Source: Arctopsyche grandis (taxonomy: Eukaryota > Arthropoda > Insecta > Trichoptera > Hydropsychidae). From it: 64,000 nucleotides of DNA. The stretch lies in contig NC_135365.1 in NCBI RefSeq assembly GCF_051622035.1, forward strand, positions 17,650,001-17,714,000. The letters run 5' to 3'. Positions 33,131 to 43,964 of the stretch are shown piece by piece; within the stretch, counting starts at the first letter, position 1, and the number at the start of each line of letters is the position of its first letter. Under the pieces are notes generated by a model. That model saw nothing but the letters and a program-made list of their open reading frames with translations. It was not told the origin of the DNA and did not search any database. The translations under genes were made by a program, and so were the position numbers.

Positions 33131-33966
33131 TTAATGATACGGATGCGCTAAGAAAGATAGCACACGAATGTGAAATATTCGCAACTATTGAACTACATAG
33201 AAGGTCGTTAAATTTTACAATGCATGCCTTTTATTGATGAACAAACAAGCACATGTTGGCATTATTTTTGTATAATGTTTCATATTTAGTCAATTGCTTT
33301 TGATGTTGAGAATATAATAGAAGAGTCGAACGTATCGAAATCAAAACTTTCTGCGAAATAATGGCTTTTTTCAATTTGATTCAATTTCGATTGAGCTTGT
33401 GAGTGGTCTGGAAAAATAGAATTAACTTCAATTACAATGGTGGTTCAATTGGGCGTGTCAATTGCAGAAACACGTGAGATGCCGTAACCACGGATGAGCG
33501 AGGGCGTTCAGTTGATATCTTTATCTGCGGTAATTTGTTCAATTTGTCACAATGTCTTCTCCCTGCACAATTCGAATACATGTAGCAAATGTCGAACTGT
33601 CAATTCGTCCGCTTGCAGACTTTTGAAACGGTTTTCGACCCCTACAAGCGTGTCTTTGAATGGGATACTCTGGATCTAAAAACGAATCCAAGATACCCAA
33701 ATAAGAACGTACTAAATACAAGTACCCATTTATTTATAATTAATTCGTTATCGTTTCAACGATGCATTTTTACAAGGTCGCTAGTTTGTTACGTGATACG
33801 AAATTATCTTTTGCATATCCTCTGTGTCGAAAACATACATATATACAATAATTGTACCAAATGATATGTCAGGGCTGGATTTTTTAAATTTGTAAAAATG
33901 ATATTCGGTCAATATCGTTTAGTCTCAATATCTTAAATTAAAACACAGTATCTATATGAATATTTC
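33131..33966. other. Mostly unassigned sequence with one exon-like segment
   Basis: No bounded transposon. 33420-33720 has mixed base composition. The exon-like frame at 33619 on is listed separately. Confidence 0.35.
33619..33715 (+). other. Possible coding exon, product unknown
   Basis: After an acceptor-like TTCGTCCGCTTGCAG (to 33618) the frame reads TFETVFDPYKRVFEWDTLDL, then KTNPRYPNKNV, a composition that looks protein-like. VFEWxxLD is faintly reminiscent of the yellow/MRJP family, but the match is too short to name. No clear donor or partner exon was seen. Confidence 0.2.
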
Positions 33967-34352
33967 GGGTCTACCTCACGGCACCGAAAGTGAAAAGGTC
34001 GAAAAAGCAAATATCGGAAGGCAAAGATCGAAAATCGAAAGATCTTAAGTCGAAAGATCAAAAAAATAAGGGTGCATGGTAAGCGGTACTATGTATATAT
34101 AATATATATCAGTGGCATGCGGTGAAATTATCTCTCTTTTTGTCATACAGCCTTGTTAAATGTGCGCGCGCAGGATACGGGAGGAAAAGCCTGTTCCTCT
34201 TGTTCCTGTTGTATCCTGCTCGCGCAAATTAAGTTAAGATGTACGACGGGGGGGAGAGAGAGTTTTACCGCACGTCACTGATATATATATACTAACCGTT
34301 TTTCATATGTATGCTTGGTAAACGAACATTTTCGACTTTTTTACGGTCACCC
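33967..34352. mobile_element. Family C Mutator-like foldback MITE, copy 1, with nested hAT MITE
   Basis: Begins GGGTCTACCTCACGG and ends ACGGTCACCC, with perfect 9-bp duplications GAATATTTC (33958-33966 and 34353-34361). The left arm contains AAATATCGGAAGGCAAAGAT, then CGAAAGATCTTAAGTCGAAA, shared with copy 2 at 56938. A family E hAT MITE (34110-34280) is inserted in its centre. Confidence 0.75.
34110..34280. mobile_element. Family E hAT-type MITE, copy 1
   Basis: CAGTGGCATGCGGTGAAA ... TTTTACCGCACGTCACTG, flanked by ATATATAT on both sides (34102-34109 and 34281-34288; low complexity, so weak support alone). The interior foldback pairs GGGAGGAAAAG... and carries GTATCCTGCTCGCGCAAATT. Confidence 0.65.
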
Positions 34353-34389
34353 GAATATTTCACATACAAAATATGTATAATATTTTATT

Positions 34390-34801
34390 TTTACATAGAT
34401 ATATACCAGGAAGGCCTAACAGGCAAACCCCAATGCCCCTTCCTTGACAATTAATTACAAACATTTTTTATTACATAAATCGCTGTATTTCGAAAGACTG
34501 AAGAACACGAAATTAATTAATTAATTAATCCATAGAGACACTTATGAATTTAGACTAGTTCATAAATCTTTACATATTGTACATGAATTAAATTCAGATA
34601 TTTGTGATATATCGGGTAGGGTAGTTTTTGCCAATTTAATGGAGGAACCGTTTCAACAATGAAATCAGTTTGGCAAACTCTGATAGGAAACGATCGACTT
34701 GGAGTCACAAATATCCAAGTCTGACCAGGATTAACACGGGATCGAACCCGGTAACCTCTCGGTGCTAAACATAAACGCAACAACCGAGCTATACTGCTGG
34801 C
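34390..34801 (-). mobile_element. SINE family S, copy 3, complete
   Basis: On the minus strand: head GCCAGCAGTATAGCTCGGTT, B box GGGTTCGATCCC (near 34730-34741), body CTTGGATATTTGTGACTCCA, and 3' hairpin ending GGCCTTCCTGGTATATAT (about 34406-34448 on plus). Confidence 0.85.
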
Positions 34802-34831
34802 TATATATTTATATATACCTAAGCTCTATAG

Positions 34832-35081
34832 CAGGCCTGGGCAAACTACGGCCCGCGAGCCGCATGCAGCCCGCCCAAATTGTTGGTTATTAGATCACTT
34901 ATTTTTTTACATACCTCCTTTGCATTTCACATGGTTTTCGTGTTAGTGGTCATTTTTTATATCTCTTATCTCTTATCCGATCGTTTTTTTATGCTGAAAT
35001 TCTATTATATGTATTTTAATTGTGGCCCGAAGTTCATTTTTAATTCCTAATGCGGCCCTTCATTCGAAAAGTTTGTCCAGG
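34832..35081. mobile_element. hAT-type MITE with GGCAAACTACGGCCCGC ends
   Basis: Left CAGGCCTGGGCAAACTACGG with CCCGCGAGCCGCATGCAG; right AATGCGGCCCTTCATTCG and AGTTTGTCCAGG. The ends are inverted and G+C rich, a pattern widespread among animal hAT MITEs. Flanks CTCTATAG and CTCTTAAG match at 6 of 8. The middle contains the repeat also seen at 31690-31775. Confidence 0.6.
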
Positions 35082-36075
35082 CTCTTAAGTGTATCATAAA
35101 TCAATATTTATGTTTTATGTCGATAAAATGATGAATACAAATAAAATAATATATGTACATAGATTTATTTTCGTATCTACAATTGCAGTAATACCAAAAA
35201 TAAGTATACTTTATCAACAAGATTTGAGGCTTATCAGTTTTTTATTGTAAATACTTTATACTTTTATTTAACAGCTCATTAAAATGATATTTTAAATACT
35301 GATTATATGTAACTAATTAGTTATTCGAACTGAATCAAATAAGTAATTAAACGATTGCAATGCTATATACATTTGAGTAATATAAAAGTACACATTTCAA
35401 ACGAATTTTAATTTCTTTTTATTAAAAAAAAAGTCAAAAAAACAGCGAAATTTATCAATATTAAAAAATGAGGCATTTTAAAATATATATTATATGTGGA
35501 ATTCAATCATAATAGTTGGAAAATATAATATATGAATAAATATAAAAATAAAATTTGAATTATTCCAATAGCTTGTGGATGAAAACAATTTGAAAGCCCC
35601 TGGATTATAAATATGTATTTGATGATATGCTATGTACATATATGTACACCTTCACCGAAGCTCCTTGTCGCCTTTGGTCAAGGATTCGAATCATATTACT
35701 CGAAAGTATTAGGACCAAAAGTGAAGACCTGTCTTCATATATTCATCATCTCATGACTCGCAGCACCGAGGAGTGTCAGTGTAGCCGTGCGAGCGTCTGG
35801 TACGTATCTGGTATGCCACTATCTCCGGGCGGCTAACCTCGTCAACCGGACGACCCCTGCCCTCACCAGCGATAATCAATTTGACCTTTTTACTTTAGCT
35901 ATTGAAATAAGAATTGGACTCAATTTAGTGCGATTCCCGCCGCCATTGGCCGATTGCAACCAGATTCCTAGCACGAGAGAGACGTGCTCGACGCTCACAG
36001 CTCCAGGCCTCTACGCTCAGGTAATATCGTCCATCGACAATTTGAACATTGTGAAATAATCATCATATATATCTT

Positions 36076-36107
<32 letters not shown>

Positions 36108-36231
36108 CACAGAACGTGATTTCAATGACTTAAATCAACCACGCAACATGAGACGAGTGAACTAATCTTGCGGCACTCCGAGCGATTATGCATAAGTAGT
36201 ATCAAATAAATCAAACATATCCATAATTCCT
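35082..36231. other. Unassigned, with a mixed-composition block at 35640-36020
   Basis: 35082-35630 is AT-rich with nothing recognised. 35640-36020 is richer in G and C; it contains TCAGT at 35776-35780 and ends CGCTCAG|GTAATA (36018/36019), so it could be a 5' exon. The distance to a DPE is not right and no coding frame is convincing. Confidence 0.3.
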
Positions 36232-36276
36232 GCTTTTTTATCCTTAATATATAATTTATATTAAGGATAAAAAAGC
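36232..36276. repeat. Perfect 19-bp-arm hairpin
   Basis: GCTTTTTTATCCTTAATAT pairs exactly with ATATTAAGGATAAAAAAGC across a 7-base loop. It may be a very short foldback element or an arm of an unrecognised MITE. Confidence 0.6.
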
Positions 36277-37989
36277 TTCTATATATAATTTATATTTAAA
36301 ATACATTCATCTATGTTTCAGTGTGATATCTTCCTACTAAATGAATACTGCTAAATAATGGAAGCTCAAAGTTTCGACTACCGAGGTGCAATGTGAAAGA
36401 ATCCCGTCACATAATCAATGAGCCAAATGTTCCGATGCTTTAAAATGGCTTTTTTATGTATATTCAAAAGTATACTTCGGTTATCAAACAGGTCAAATTG
36501 TGATTAATAAACAGCGGCTTGCATAATAGTGATATTTTCATAAGCGCTCGTATCAGGTAAGAGACTGTGTTACATATTTTACAATATTACATTATTAATT
36601 GGTTGTATTGAAACATGTTTTAATATTTAAAATATATTTTATTTGTAATACACGCGCTGGCGATACAAAATTCGAAACATGAGCAGTTTACAATTACATA
36701 GGTGGCTTACAATAACATCATTAATTTTGTGATGTGATTCTGTGTAAGCTTTATTCATCACTTACACCAATTGAAAATGATAAATAAACGAGTGGCATGA
36801 CTGACCGGAAGAAGACACTTAATGAATAACGAGCACAAGAAGAAAATAATATCATACATAATGCATATACAATACACACATACATATATGCAAACCTACA
36901 TATTATGTTTAAGAAAATCCTTATACACATACGTATTTATAACGAAAAATCAAAAAAATATTATACATATCAACTTAAATTGTACATAAAAACATTACTA
37001 TAATACGTAAAAGAAATTAATCTGCAGTGATAAATACTTTTCAAGAAACTATCCTTCCTTATTTCTAAGTACTAGTGCCGCAGGAGTTCATGTTAGTATC
37101 TCCTGTAGTCCAAGTGCTTATCAATAGGAATTGGATGCTCTCATCAGAAGATCTAGAAACTTAAACATATCTAATAAAATTTGAATATAATTAATTGTTA
37201 TAAAAAATTTACTAATACTAAGATAAACTTGTGAGATTACTAATTTCTTAAATATTTCAAAATATAATTAAAACATAGTCATAGCCATTGTATACATACA
37301 ATGAAACGAATAAATGATAAAAAAAAAAACTAATTTGTTCTCATTATTATCTTTTTTAATCCATTTCAGAAATTCTAAGATCAAATTAAGACTTTGTAAG
37401 AAGTAAAGGATAACAGACAGGCAAGGTCATAAAAATATACATATTTAATGAGAAATTTGAAGTTACGTAAGAAACAATACATGTACACATATGTATGTCA
37501 TATAAATATATATTATGTAAACAGGGTTGGATGTCCCGATTTAGTAACTGTAATCCTGCGTCTCGATTTGCAAAGAAAATTTTTAAATGGAACATAAGAG
37601 AGACATTAACTTTATTAACTCACTATGGACCGTAAAGACATCCGCTGTATTATTAATTTATTAACTTCATTCAAAGGCTATCAATACAGCGTATGTTTTT
37701 AAATCCTTCACACTTCATACAAAAAAATATTATTTAATAGGTTTAGTTTCAATATTCCAATCATAGATTATCCAATCATAGATATACCAGCATATATTTT
37801 TTCCAAAATATCGATAAATAAATTTAAAAAAAAATTATATTTCTATAGTTAAAGCTTGATTTTTTTACCAAAGAATTTATCGATATTCCAAAATTCAAAA
37901 AAGATTTCAAATCCTCAGATATTGAAATGGTTTTTTTTCTCGCGTAGCATTCATATCAATGATCTAAAATATATCGTTTATTACGTTAA
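36277..37989. other. Unassigned AT-rich sequence
   Basis: No gene or bounded element recognised. The last four bases (37986-37989) are the TTAA left of the next element. Confidence 0.4.
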
Positions 37990-38537
37990 CCCTTTGAATG
38001 CTGATCAACGCCGATCGGCGTTATGCCAACAAGCCCATCAGCCTGAAATATGACTATCGGCGTTGTTTTTTTGAGTATGTTAAAAATAAACAAGAATACT
38101 ACCCGCTAAGCCTTTCTAGGTTGCATTGTAAAAATAAATGCATTGAACATGGGTCGTGTAATCTGTGTCAATGTTTATAAAGACTTGGTTGACACTGGAA
38201 TTTCTGAATTTATAACCATAACAGAATTTCTCGATGGAAAGTCCTAACTGCTGAGTATTTTAGATTGTGGCTTGGCATTTAAATTGTGAGCATTACATTT
38301 TAACAACAATGAAGAAGATGGAACTAGTTTTGGAAAAATACATTCATTAATAGACTTCTTTTGTTTATTTTATATTGTTGCAAGATGTATTAGAGTCTAA
38401 ACACACCTTTACAAAACTCGAAATCGTCGGCGACAGATATCTAGGGTTATTATACCTGCTTTTTATTGGATTTCTAAATGATTCTAAATTTCAGCGTGGT
38501 GGGCTTTCAAAAAAAAAGACGTCAGCACTCAAAAGGT
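37990..38537. mobile_element. piggyBac-like element with TTAA duplication
   Basis: TTAA then CCCTTTGAATGCTGA at the left (37986 on). At the right, TCAGCACTCAAAAGGT then TTAA (38538-38541), inverted with one indel. CCCTTTGAAxGCTGA ends are typical of piggyBac-like elements. No intact transposase frame. Confidence 0.6.
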
Positions 38538-38779
38538 TTAAGTATATAGATTTTATACAAAATTGAATACAGCAATCACCACAGTTTGAGAAATATTGAT
38601 CTGATAATTTATACGGTCAAAGACAACTGTAAAGATGGTATTGTAAATGCAGTTTTTGAATGTTTAGTAAGAAAAAATGGAGCAATGAGAGTTTTAAAGT
38701 GGCGTATGCGACGGCATACCTAGTTCTGAGAATCCCTTGGATTTATTGGAAGAAATACAAAAATTAAATTTATTAATAG

Positions 38780-39110
38780 AGATAGACAAGACCAAATGAT
38801 CGACTAACAAAAAATCGGTAAAACATTTTAAAATTAATGAAAGTGTAACCAATTTTTATAAAATAACATCTTATAATTATTTGATTCCCTACTCAAATGC
38901 AGCATTAGTACGAATTTTTAGTTTTGACGACGGCTTTGCAGAAAGAATGTAATCGTCTGTTGCTGAATACCTTGGAGTTGATAGAAAAATAAAATTCTAA
39001 TATATCATGCAGTTTTGCGAATTTTTGTAGACTTGAAATGAACATGCAGAAAATATTTTGAAAAATGAAACTGGAATTGAAAAATATTCAAAAGATTTAT
39101 GTGATATTTT
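38780..39110 (+). pseudogene. Decayed hAT transposase C-terminal region (tentative)
   Basis: Reading frames with stops give SYNYLIPYSNAALVRIFSFD, FAERM-stop-SSVAEYLGVD and NEHAENILKNETGIEKYS. The pattern P-x-SNAxVxRIFS...ERM resembles the dimerisation region of hAT transposases. At least three stops. Element ends were not located. Confidence 0.35.
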
Positions 39111-39576
39111 TTATGGTTTGTGCTGTTTTATAATAAAAAATAATAAATGTTACTGAAAGTTAACATTAAATATTATAGTATATTGAAAAAAATATATTTT
39201 AATAAAATTCAGGTATGCTTTTTTTGAAAATCTGGCAACCTTTATGTAAATGTTTGTATGTAAAAAAATTACATATCTTAGAAATGTATATAGTTTTAGC
39301 GTTCTAAATAAATTATAACATGCTGGAGTTATAAACGCTCGTCGTCTGTAGAATTTCATAGGTTTTTAATATGAAATTCAGATACATATTTACGCCCACC
39401 CATTCAATGTAGTATTTCTAAGTCTCACTCTTATGTATATAAAATTTAGTTGAAAATAAAATATGTCAATTTCAAATCGATTCCAAGTGTATAAAAAGAT
39501 AATGCAATTTGTTATTGTATTATGGAAAATATTCCATATGAGATTCAAACAAAATCAAAATAATAATTTCTTTAAA

Positions 39577-41779
39577 TTAATTAATTTCAATAACACCATC
39601 ATCCAAATCTATTTTAATATTAGGAAGATTCAAAACTTTCGTTGTCGTTGTAGTTTTAGTGATCTCCGTAGTAGTTTCAACTGAACTATCTTGAACTGTG
39701 ACACATTTTTTCAAAACTTTCATACTACTACTACTTTCATTCTCATTTTTTCTTTTGGCCGATACATCGGTATTTTGTACACAGTTTGCAAACGATTCCT
39801 CACTATCCGTTAGGTCGATAACATTTTTTCCTTTTCTTTCTTCAACAACTTTTGGAGATTCATTATTTTTGTCTGAATTAGTCGTCGACTCGTTCATGCC
39901 ATTTTTGCTGGAGGCGCCCTGTTTTGAATTCTTAGATTCTTGAACGGTGATGCACGGAATTAAATTTTTACAACTTGAAAGCCCCCTGATTACGCATGGC
40001 TTCATTGCCTCATAGTGTTCCTCTTTAAGTGTTACATCATTATTAACCGGCGATATTTCGAAAGGATCAACGCTGATAATCTCAAAACACTCCTTGATTT
40101 CTGTATCAAATATTTTCTCAATGTATACCCGTTTTCGTGATGCACATTTATTTTTACTTTTCAGTAGCAAAATGTATGGTACTCGGTTTTCCGCATTTGT
40201 TTGGTTGTCAGGAACAAAAACCTCTTCCTGTAAATATAAATATTACAATAAATTAATATGTAGTACATTGGAGATAGTCAGTTTAAGTTCAAGGTTAATT
40301 AATACACAAAAAAAATTACTTTAGGTGTTATGGGTACCGCATCGTCTTCATTCACAGGTTTTATTTCATTATCACATTTGACTATCATTTGATTTTTTAA
40401 CTCACAAATATCATAATTCAAACGCACGTATTTCATGTTAAGATTTTCAATATGAAGTAAAATATTTTTTCTAGACATACTCAATACTTGTCGTTGTATT
40501 TTGATATTCTCTATCTCGTATTTAAGCTTTTCACACTTCAACCGAAGAATAGAAGTATGACTATTTCTGAAAACAAAAAAAATATATATAAAAATAAAAT
40601 AAAATTGTAATGTATTATTAACAAAATCATCAAACGATATCGGTTCAAGGATTTTGGAATATAAATAGCCCTGCCAGGCGTTCCAGTATTCCGGACTTGT
40701 CCCGGCGTCCCGAAGAGACCTTTGGGACACCCAAAAATCCCGGTTTTAGATCAATTGCTTGCTGATTATGACATCTCTCATTGTTCAGAAATACCGAGTC
40801 CCCTCAGTTATGAAGTGAAATCATAAATCATTAATCGAAACGTATAGGATGTTACTAGTATGCTGCTACTAGAGCAGTGGTTCTTAACCTTATTGGAGGT
40901 ACTGAACCCCAACAGTTTCATATGCGTATTCACCGAACCCTTCTTAATTGGAAAAATAAAATATGGTTTTTTTTCAAATTCAAAACATAGGTATATATAT
41001 TACTGGTGTACAAAATGAACCGTGCATCAACATCACTGTGTTCAAAGAACAAAACCATTAAAATATGATTTTCACACAAAAACATAATAATGAATATTTA
41101 CTGCAAATCAGTATGGCTTCTGCTGTTGCCTTTCAGAGACTAGTTCAGAAATGCGCGGCTTCACATTGGCAAGTGCCACTCTCATGTTATTTTCGCAACA
41201 AAGTCTGTTCCTTTTATTCGTTTTTATGTCCAGCATCCTCGAAAAGGATTGCTCGCATAGATATGTAGTAACAAACGGTATGAAAATCTCCAGAGCTTTC
41301 TTAGCAATAACAGGGTACGTTACCATTTGTTGACACCAAAAATTTTGAGAACGTTGTTGTTCTGAAGAGTTGCTGTTGAACCTGGCTCTGTTGAATTTCC
41401 GCCGAACCCCTGAGATTGACTCACCAAACCCTTGGGGTTCGATCGAACCCGGGTTAAGAACCACCGTACTAGAGGCTTTGTACAATTTATGTCCCAGTTT
41501 GTAAGTAAATAAAGCTGGCGGCCGTAAATATACATGATAGGTATTTCGATAATAATATACATGTGAATATTACTTACGTTGCTGAATATCCATCATTACT
41601 ATTACTAAGCGGTGTGACATTATTAGTTTCGCCTGAAACAACATTTCAATTGAATTAATTTCATCAATAAAAATTTATTGTATGCATTTATTTATACTGA
41701 GAGTAGCATAATTCAATGTAATAATAAAACCTTTGGATGAGGATTTCCGCTTAGTAGCCTTCGGCTTACGCCCCGCCAT
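39577..41779 (-). CDS. Uncharacterised four-exon gene: coiled-coil protein with SUMO-interaction-like motif
   Basis: Coding exons on the minus strand are 41779-41731, 41632-41578, 40566-40320 and 40227-39577 (stop at 39579-39577). The lengths 49+55+247+651 make 333 codons plus stop with no frame conflict. Splice signals: AAAG|GTTTTA (weak); TTGTTTCAG| and AAC|GTAAGT; TTTGTTTTCAG| and AAA|GTAATT; TTTACAG|. The ATG at 41779 has a good context (GACGATGG). The protein starts MAGRKPKATKRKSSSKG (basic, probably nuclear). Residues about 42-100 form a leucine-rich coiled coil (LKCEKLKYEIENIKIQRQVL...). The C-terminal half is low-complexity and acidic, with KNVIDLTDSEES, a textbook SUMO-interaction-like motif, and KIDLDDGVIEIN at the end. 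I do not recognise the family; a chromatin or centromere role (for example shugoshin-like architecture) is only a guess. A hAT copy sits in intron 2. A TATA-like TTTATAAATTTT lies about 100 bp upstream (near 41883). Confidence 0.8.
40875..41466. mobile_element. Internally deleted hAT element in an intron
   Basis: 592 bp with ends CAGTGGTTCTTAACC and GGTTAAGAACCACCG and perfect 8-bp duplications TACTAGAG (40867-40874 and 41467-41474). It lies in intron 2 of the minus-strand gene, opposite neither splice site. It retains the 3' end of a transposase on the minus strand. Confidence 0.9.
41108..41334 (-). pseudogene. hAT transposase C-terminus (ZBED5/SCAND3-like)
   Basis: The frame reads ALEIFIPFVTTYLCEQSFSR, MLDIKTNKRNRLCC and NMRVALANVKPRISELVSER, then stops at 41108. 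TYLCEQSFSxMLxIKTKKRNRL is the dimerisation block of a broad hAT lineage that also gave rise to vertebrate ZBED5-type proteins. The catalytic N-terminal two thirds are missing. Upstream of about residue W near 41334 the open frame is only the element's other end. Confidence 0.8.
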
Positions 41780-41991
41780 CGTCAAGTCTGACAACACACT
41801 TGACACATGAAACCAATACACCACATAATTGCAAATATAACGTCCATACCCAATATGAATCAACCTGCTACGAAAATTTATAAACAATTTGACATTTTCA
41901 GGGACGTCATTTGGGGGGGGACATGGGTGGGAATTTAATGATAAATTAAAAACTATGGATCTATGAATGCTACTTTAATTTCTTGTGGTAT

Positions 41992-42262
41992 TGTTGCGTG
42001 GACGTGAAGAGGGGGCTTCCAGAATCGGAGAGAAAGACGAAGGACGTTGCAGAGGTCGTTTATTCGTCTACTCTCGAGAGCGCCTCATATTTATACCCGT
42101 TTGGGCTCAACAACTATTGGTCGATGAGTCAGGCGATCCCATTGGCCGTTGCATACGGCTCATTCATTCGTAGAGGCCATTTTGGCGGGAACGAGAGATC
42201 AGGTGATCTGCGTTAGTAAACCATCGGTCCACGAGCGCCACTCACCTAATCTCTACGTTACA
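41992..42262 (-). mobile_element. Solo LTR, 271 bp
   Basis: On the minus strand it begins TGTAACGTAGAGATTAGGTG and ends CACGTCCACGCAACA (TG...CA), with 4-bp duplications GTAT on both sides (41988-41991 and 42263-42266). It has a TATA box (GGTATAAATATGAGG, about 42085-42099) and a poly(A) signal (GAATAAACG, about 42057-42065) in LTR order. No second LTR or internal region is nearby, so it is the product of recombination between two LTRs. A 4-bp duplication fits Gypsy-type elements. Confidence 0.85.
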
Positions 42263-42424
42263 GTATTATACTTTTGGGTAGCTTATTGGGCGCTTATAAT
42301 CACTGCAATAATCTACTTAAAAAAAAAGGTTTTATGATTTTGAAGCAAATATATTTTGTTTTTTGAATGGTATGCTTTAGATAAAGTGTTTAGAATTTGT
42401 TAGAGTGAATTTTTAAAAAGGTCC

Positions 42425-42586
42425 TGTGGCGGCTCGCTTATACGACATGGTCGAGTTTGGTTGCCTTCCTGCGAGTGGGGACCAACCCGGCTGGGTTCGG
42501 AGAGCTACTACTCACTCTGTCTTCAGCTGTCATATAATAAACACGTGCATTAACATGCCAGTCGTCTCATTCGTTCATCCCCTATA
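42425..42586 (+). repeat. 5' LTR of the TRIM
   Basis: TGTGGCGGCTCGCTTATACG ... CGTTCATCCCCTATA. Contains AATAAACACG as a likely poly(A) signal. The end is TA rather than the usual CA. Confidence 0.9.
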
Positions 42587-43324
42587 CTGGTGACCCCCGA
42601 CATCGAGTCACGCAGCCTCGATCAATTTCAACATGCCGCTCATCCCTGCCTCGCCGAGCCAGGCGGGGAAGCTACCCGCCGCGCCCCCATCGCCATCAAC
42701 ACGCGTCGCGGCCCGCGGGTGACAATAAACGAGCAGACACGGCTACCTACCTACCTACCTATCGACTGGAGTCCAGCCACAACGTCGATGACAGGTGCTT
42801 TAAAAAAATGGGGGAGCGAATGAGACGACGATCTTGACAGCTGGATGTGGAGTCATGCGCGATCCACTACACATATAACGGTCATCCAGCACCACAAGAC
42901 ATACACCACCTCAGTACCATCATCATCATCAAGGCCCCGTCCGTCCCCACGAGCGTCGTCACGCCGAGACGGGCGGTAGCGCTACAACTCCTCCACGAGC
43001 CACAACGACTCACAGTCCAGCTCGGAGTATCATCAACCACATCGATGCCCCTGCCGCCCCCGCCGCCCCACCAACCGACATCAGCCTCGGAAGAGCGGCG
43101 CCGCCGCAGCATCGCATCGGCGCGACCATCGGACCACCCACCGTCCTGCTCGCGACGTCACCGCCCTCGAATCTACCGACCATTCAGGGCGGTACACCTA
43201 TGTACACAGCGGATGACCCACGTCAACAATTTTTTTTCTCCCCACGTAATAATTTTTTCTCTTTGTGTAACAATAATTTGTTTCTTTGTAATTTTGGTAT
43301 CGCTGATGCTGGGGGGGGGAGTGA

Positions 43325-43486
43325 TGTGGCGGCTCGCTTATACGACATGGTCGAGTTTGGTTGCCTTCCTGCGAGTGGGGACCAACCCGGCTGGGTTCGG
43401 AGAGCTACTACTCACTCTGTCTTCAGCTGTCATATAATAAACACGTGCATTAACATGCCAGTCGTCTCATTCGTTCATCCCCTATA
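43325..43486 (+). repeat. 3' LTR of the TRIM
   Basis: Identical to 42425-42586 and exactly 900 bp downstream of it. Confidence 0.9.
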
Positions 43487-43490
43487 GTCC

Positions 43491-43964
43491 ACCTTACTTT
43501 ATTTTATTTTATCTCAGAAACAGATGTGTAACTTATATTTTTGTATTGTTTATTTTCAAGAAATGTTTTAAATTAATATTTTACTGACTCCGTTCAATCC
43601 GAACTGATTTTATTTCTCGTATTTTTATGTGCGAACGTCCAATCTCTCACATAACAACGAATGAGATGGATTTAATCTTCATGTGTGACGAGTTCGGTCT
43701 AAAAAAAGTTTTAGTTATTTAATAAAATTGCGTTCTGACCAAAACCTTATCAACTCTAAGTTAGTACATAAATAATACAAATATATATTTTCAGCTTGAT
43801 ACTATGGGGTCTGGCTAGAGTTGTGAAGTATCTCATAACCAGCCACTATGTTATTTTGAGATAGATTCGTATGTAAGTATCTGATGTGGAAACACGGCTG
43901 TATGTTTGAATAATTTATATTTTTCAGTTGGTTATACAGGTTTATAAATATTTGGTTATATTTG
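43491..43964. other. Unassigned AT-rich sequence
   Basis: Nothing recognised. Confidence 0.4.

Larger units (their letters stand above)
42425..43486 (+). mobile_element. TRIM: small LTR retrotransposon without genes, LTRs identical
   Basis: Two 162-bp LTRs (42425-42586 and 43325-43486) are identical in every base. Flanks are GTCC on both sides (42421-42424 and 43487-43490). A primer-binding-site-like TGGTGACCCCCGACATCG starts at 42588. A polypurine tract, GGGGGGGGGAGTGA, precedes the 3' LTR. The 738-bp interior is GC-rich and codes for no recognisable gag or pol. An open frame from 42847 runs on through the 3' LTR and is not a real gene. Perfect LTR identity and an intact duplication indicate a recent insertion, mobilised by proteins of another element. 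Confidence 0.9.

Noticed and set aside
34725-34801. Possible minus-strand tRNA gene
   Set aside because: Same SINE head, with no cloverleaf.
42847-43437. 196-codon open frame on the plus strand
   Set aside because: It lies in the GC-rich TRIM interior, runs across the 3' LTR and has no recognisable domain. High GC content alone explains its length.
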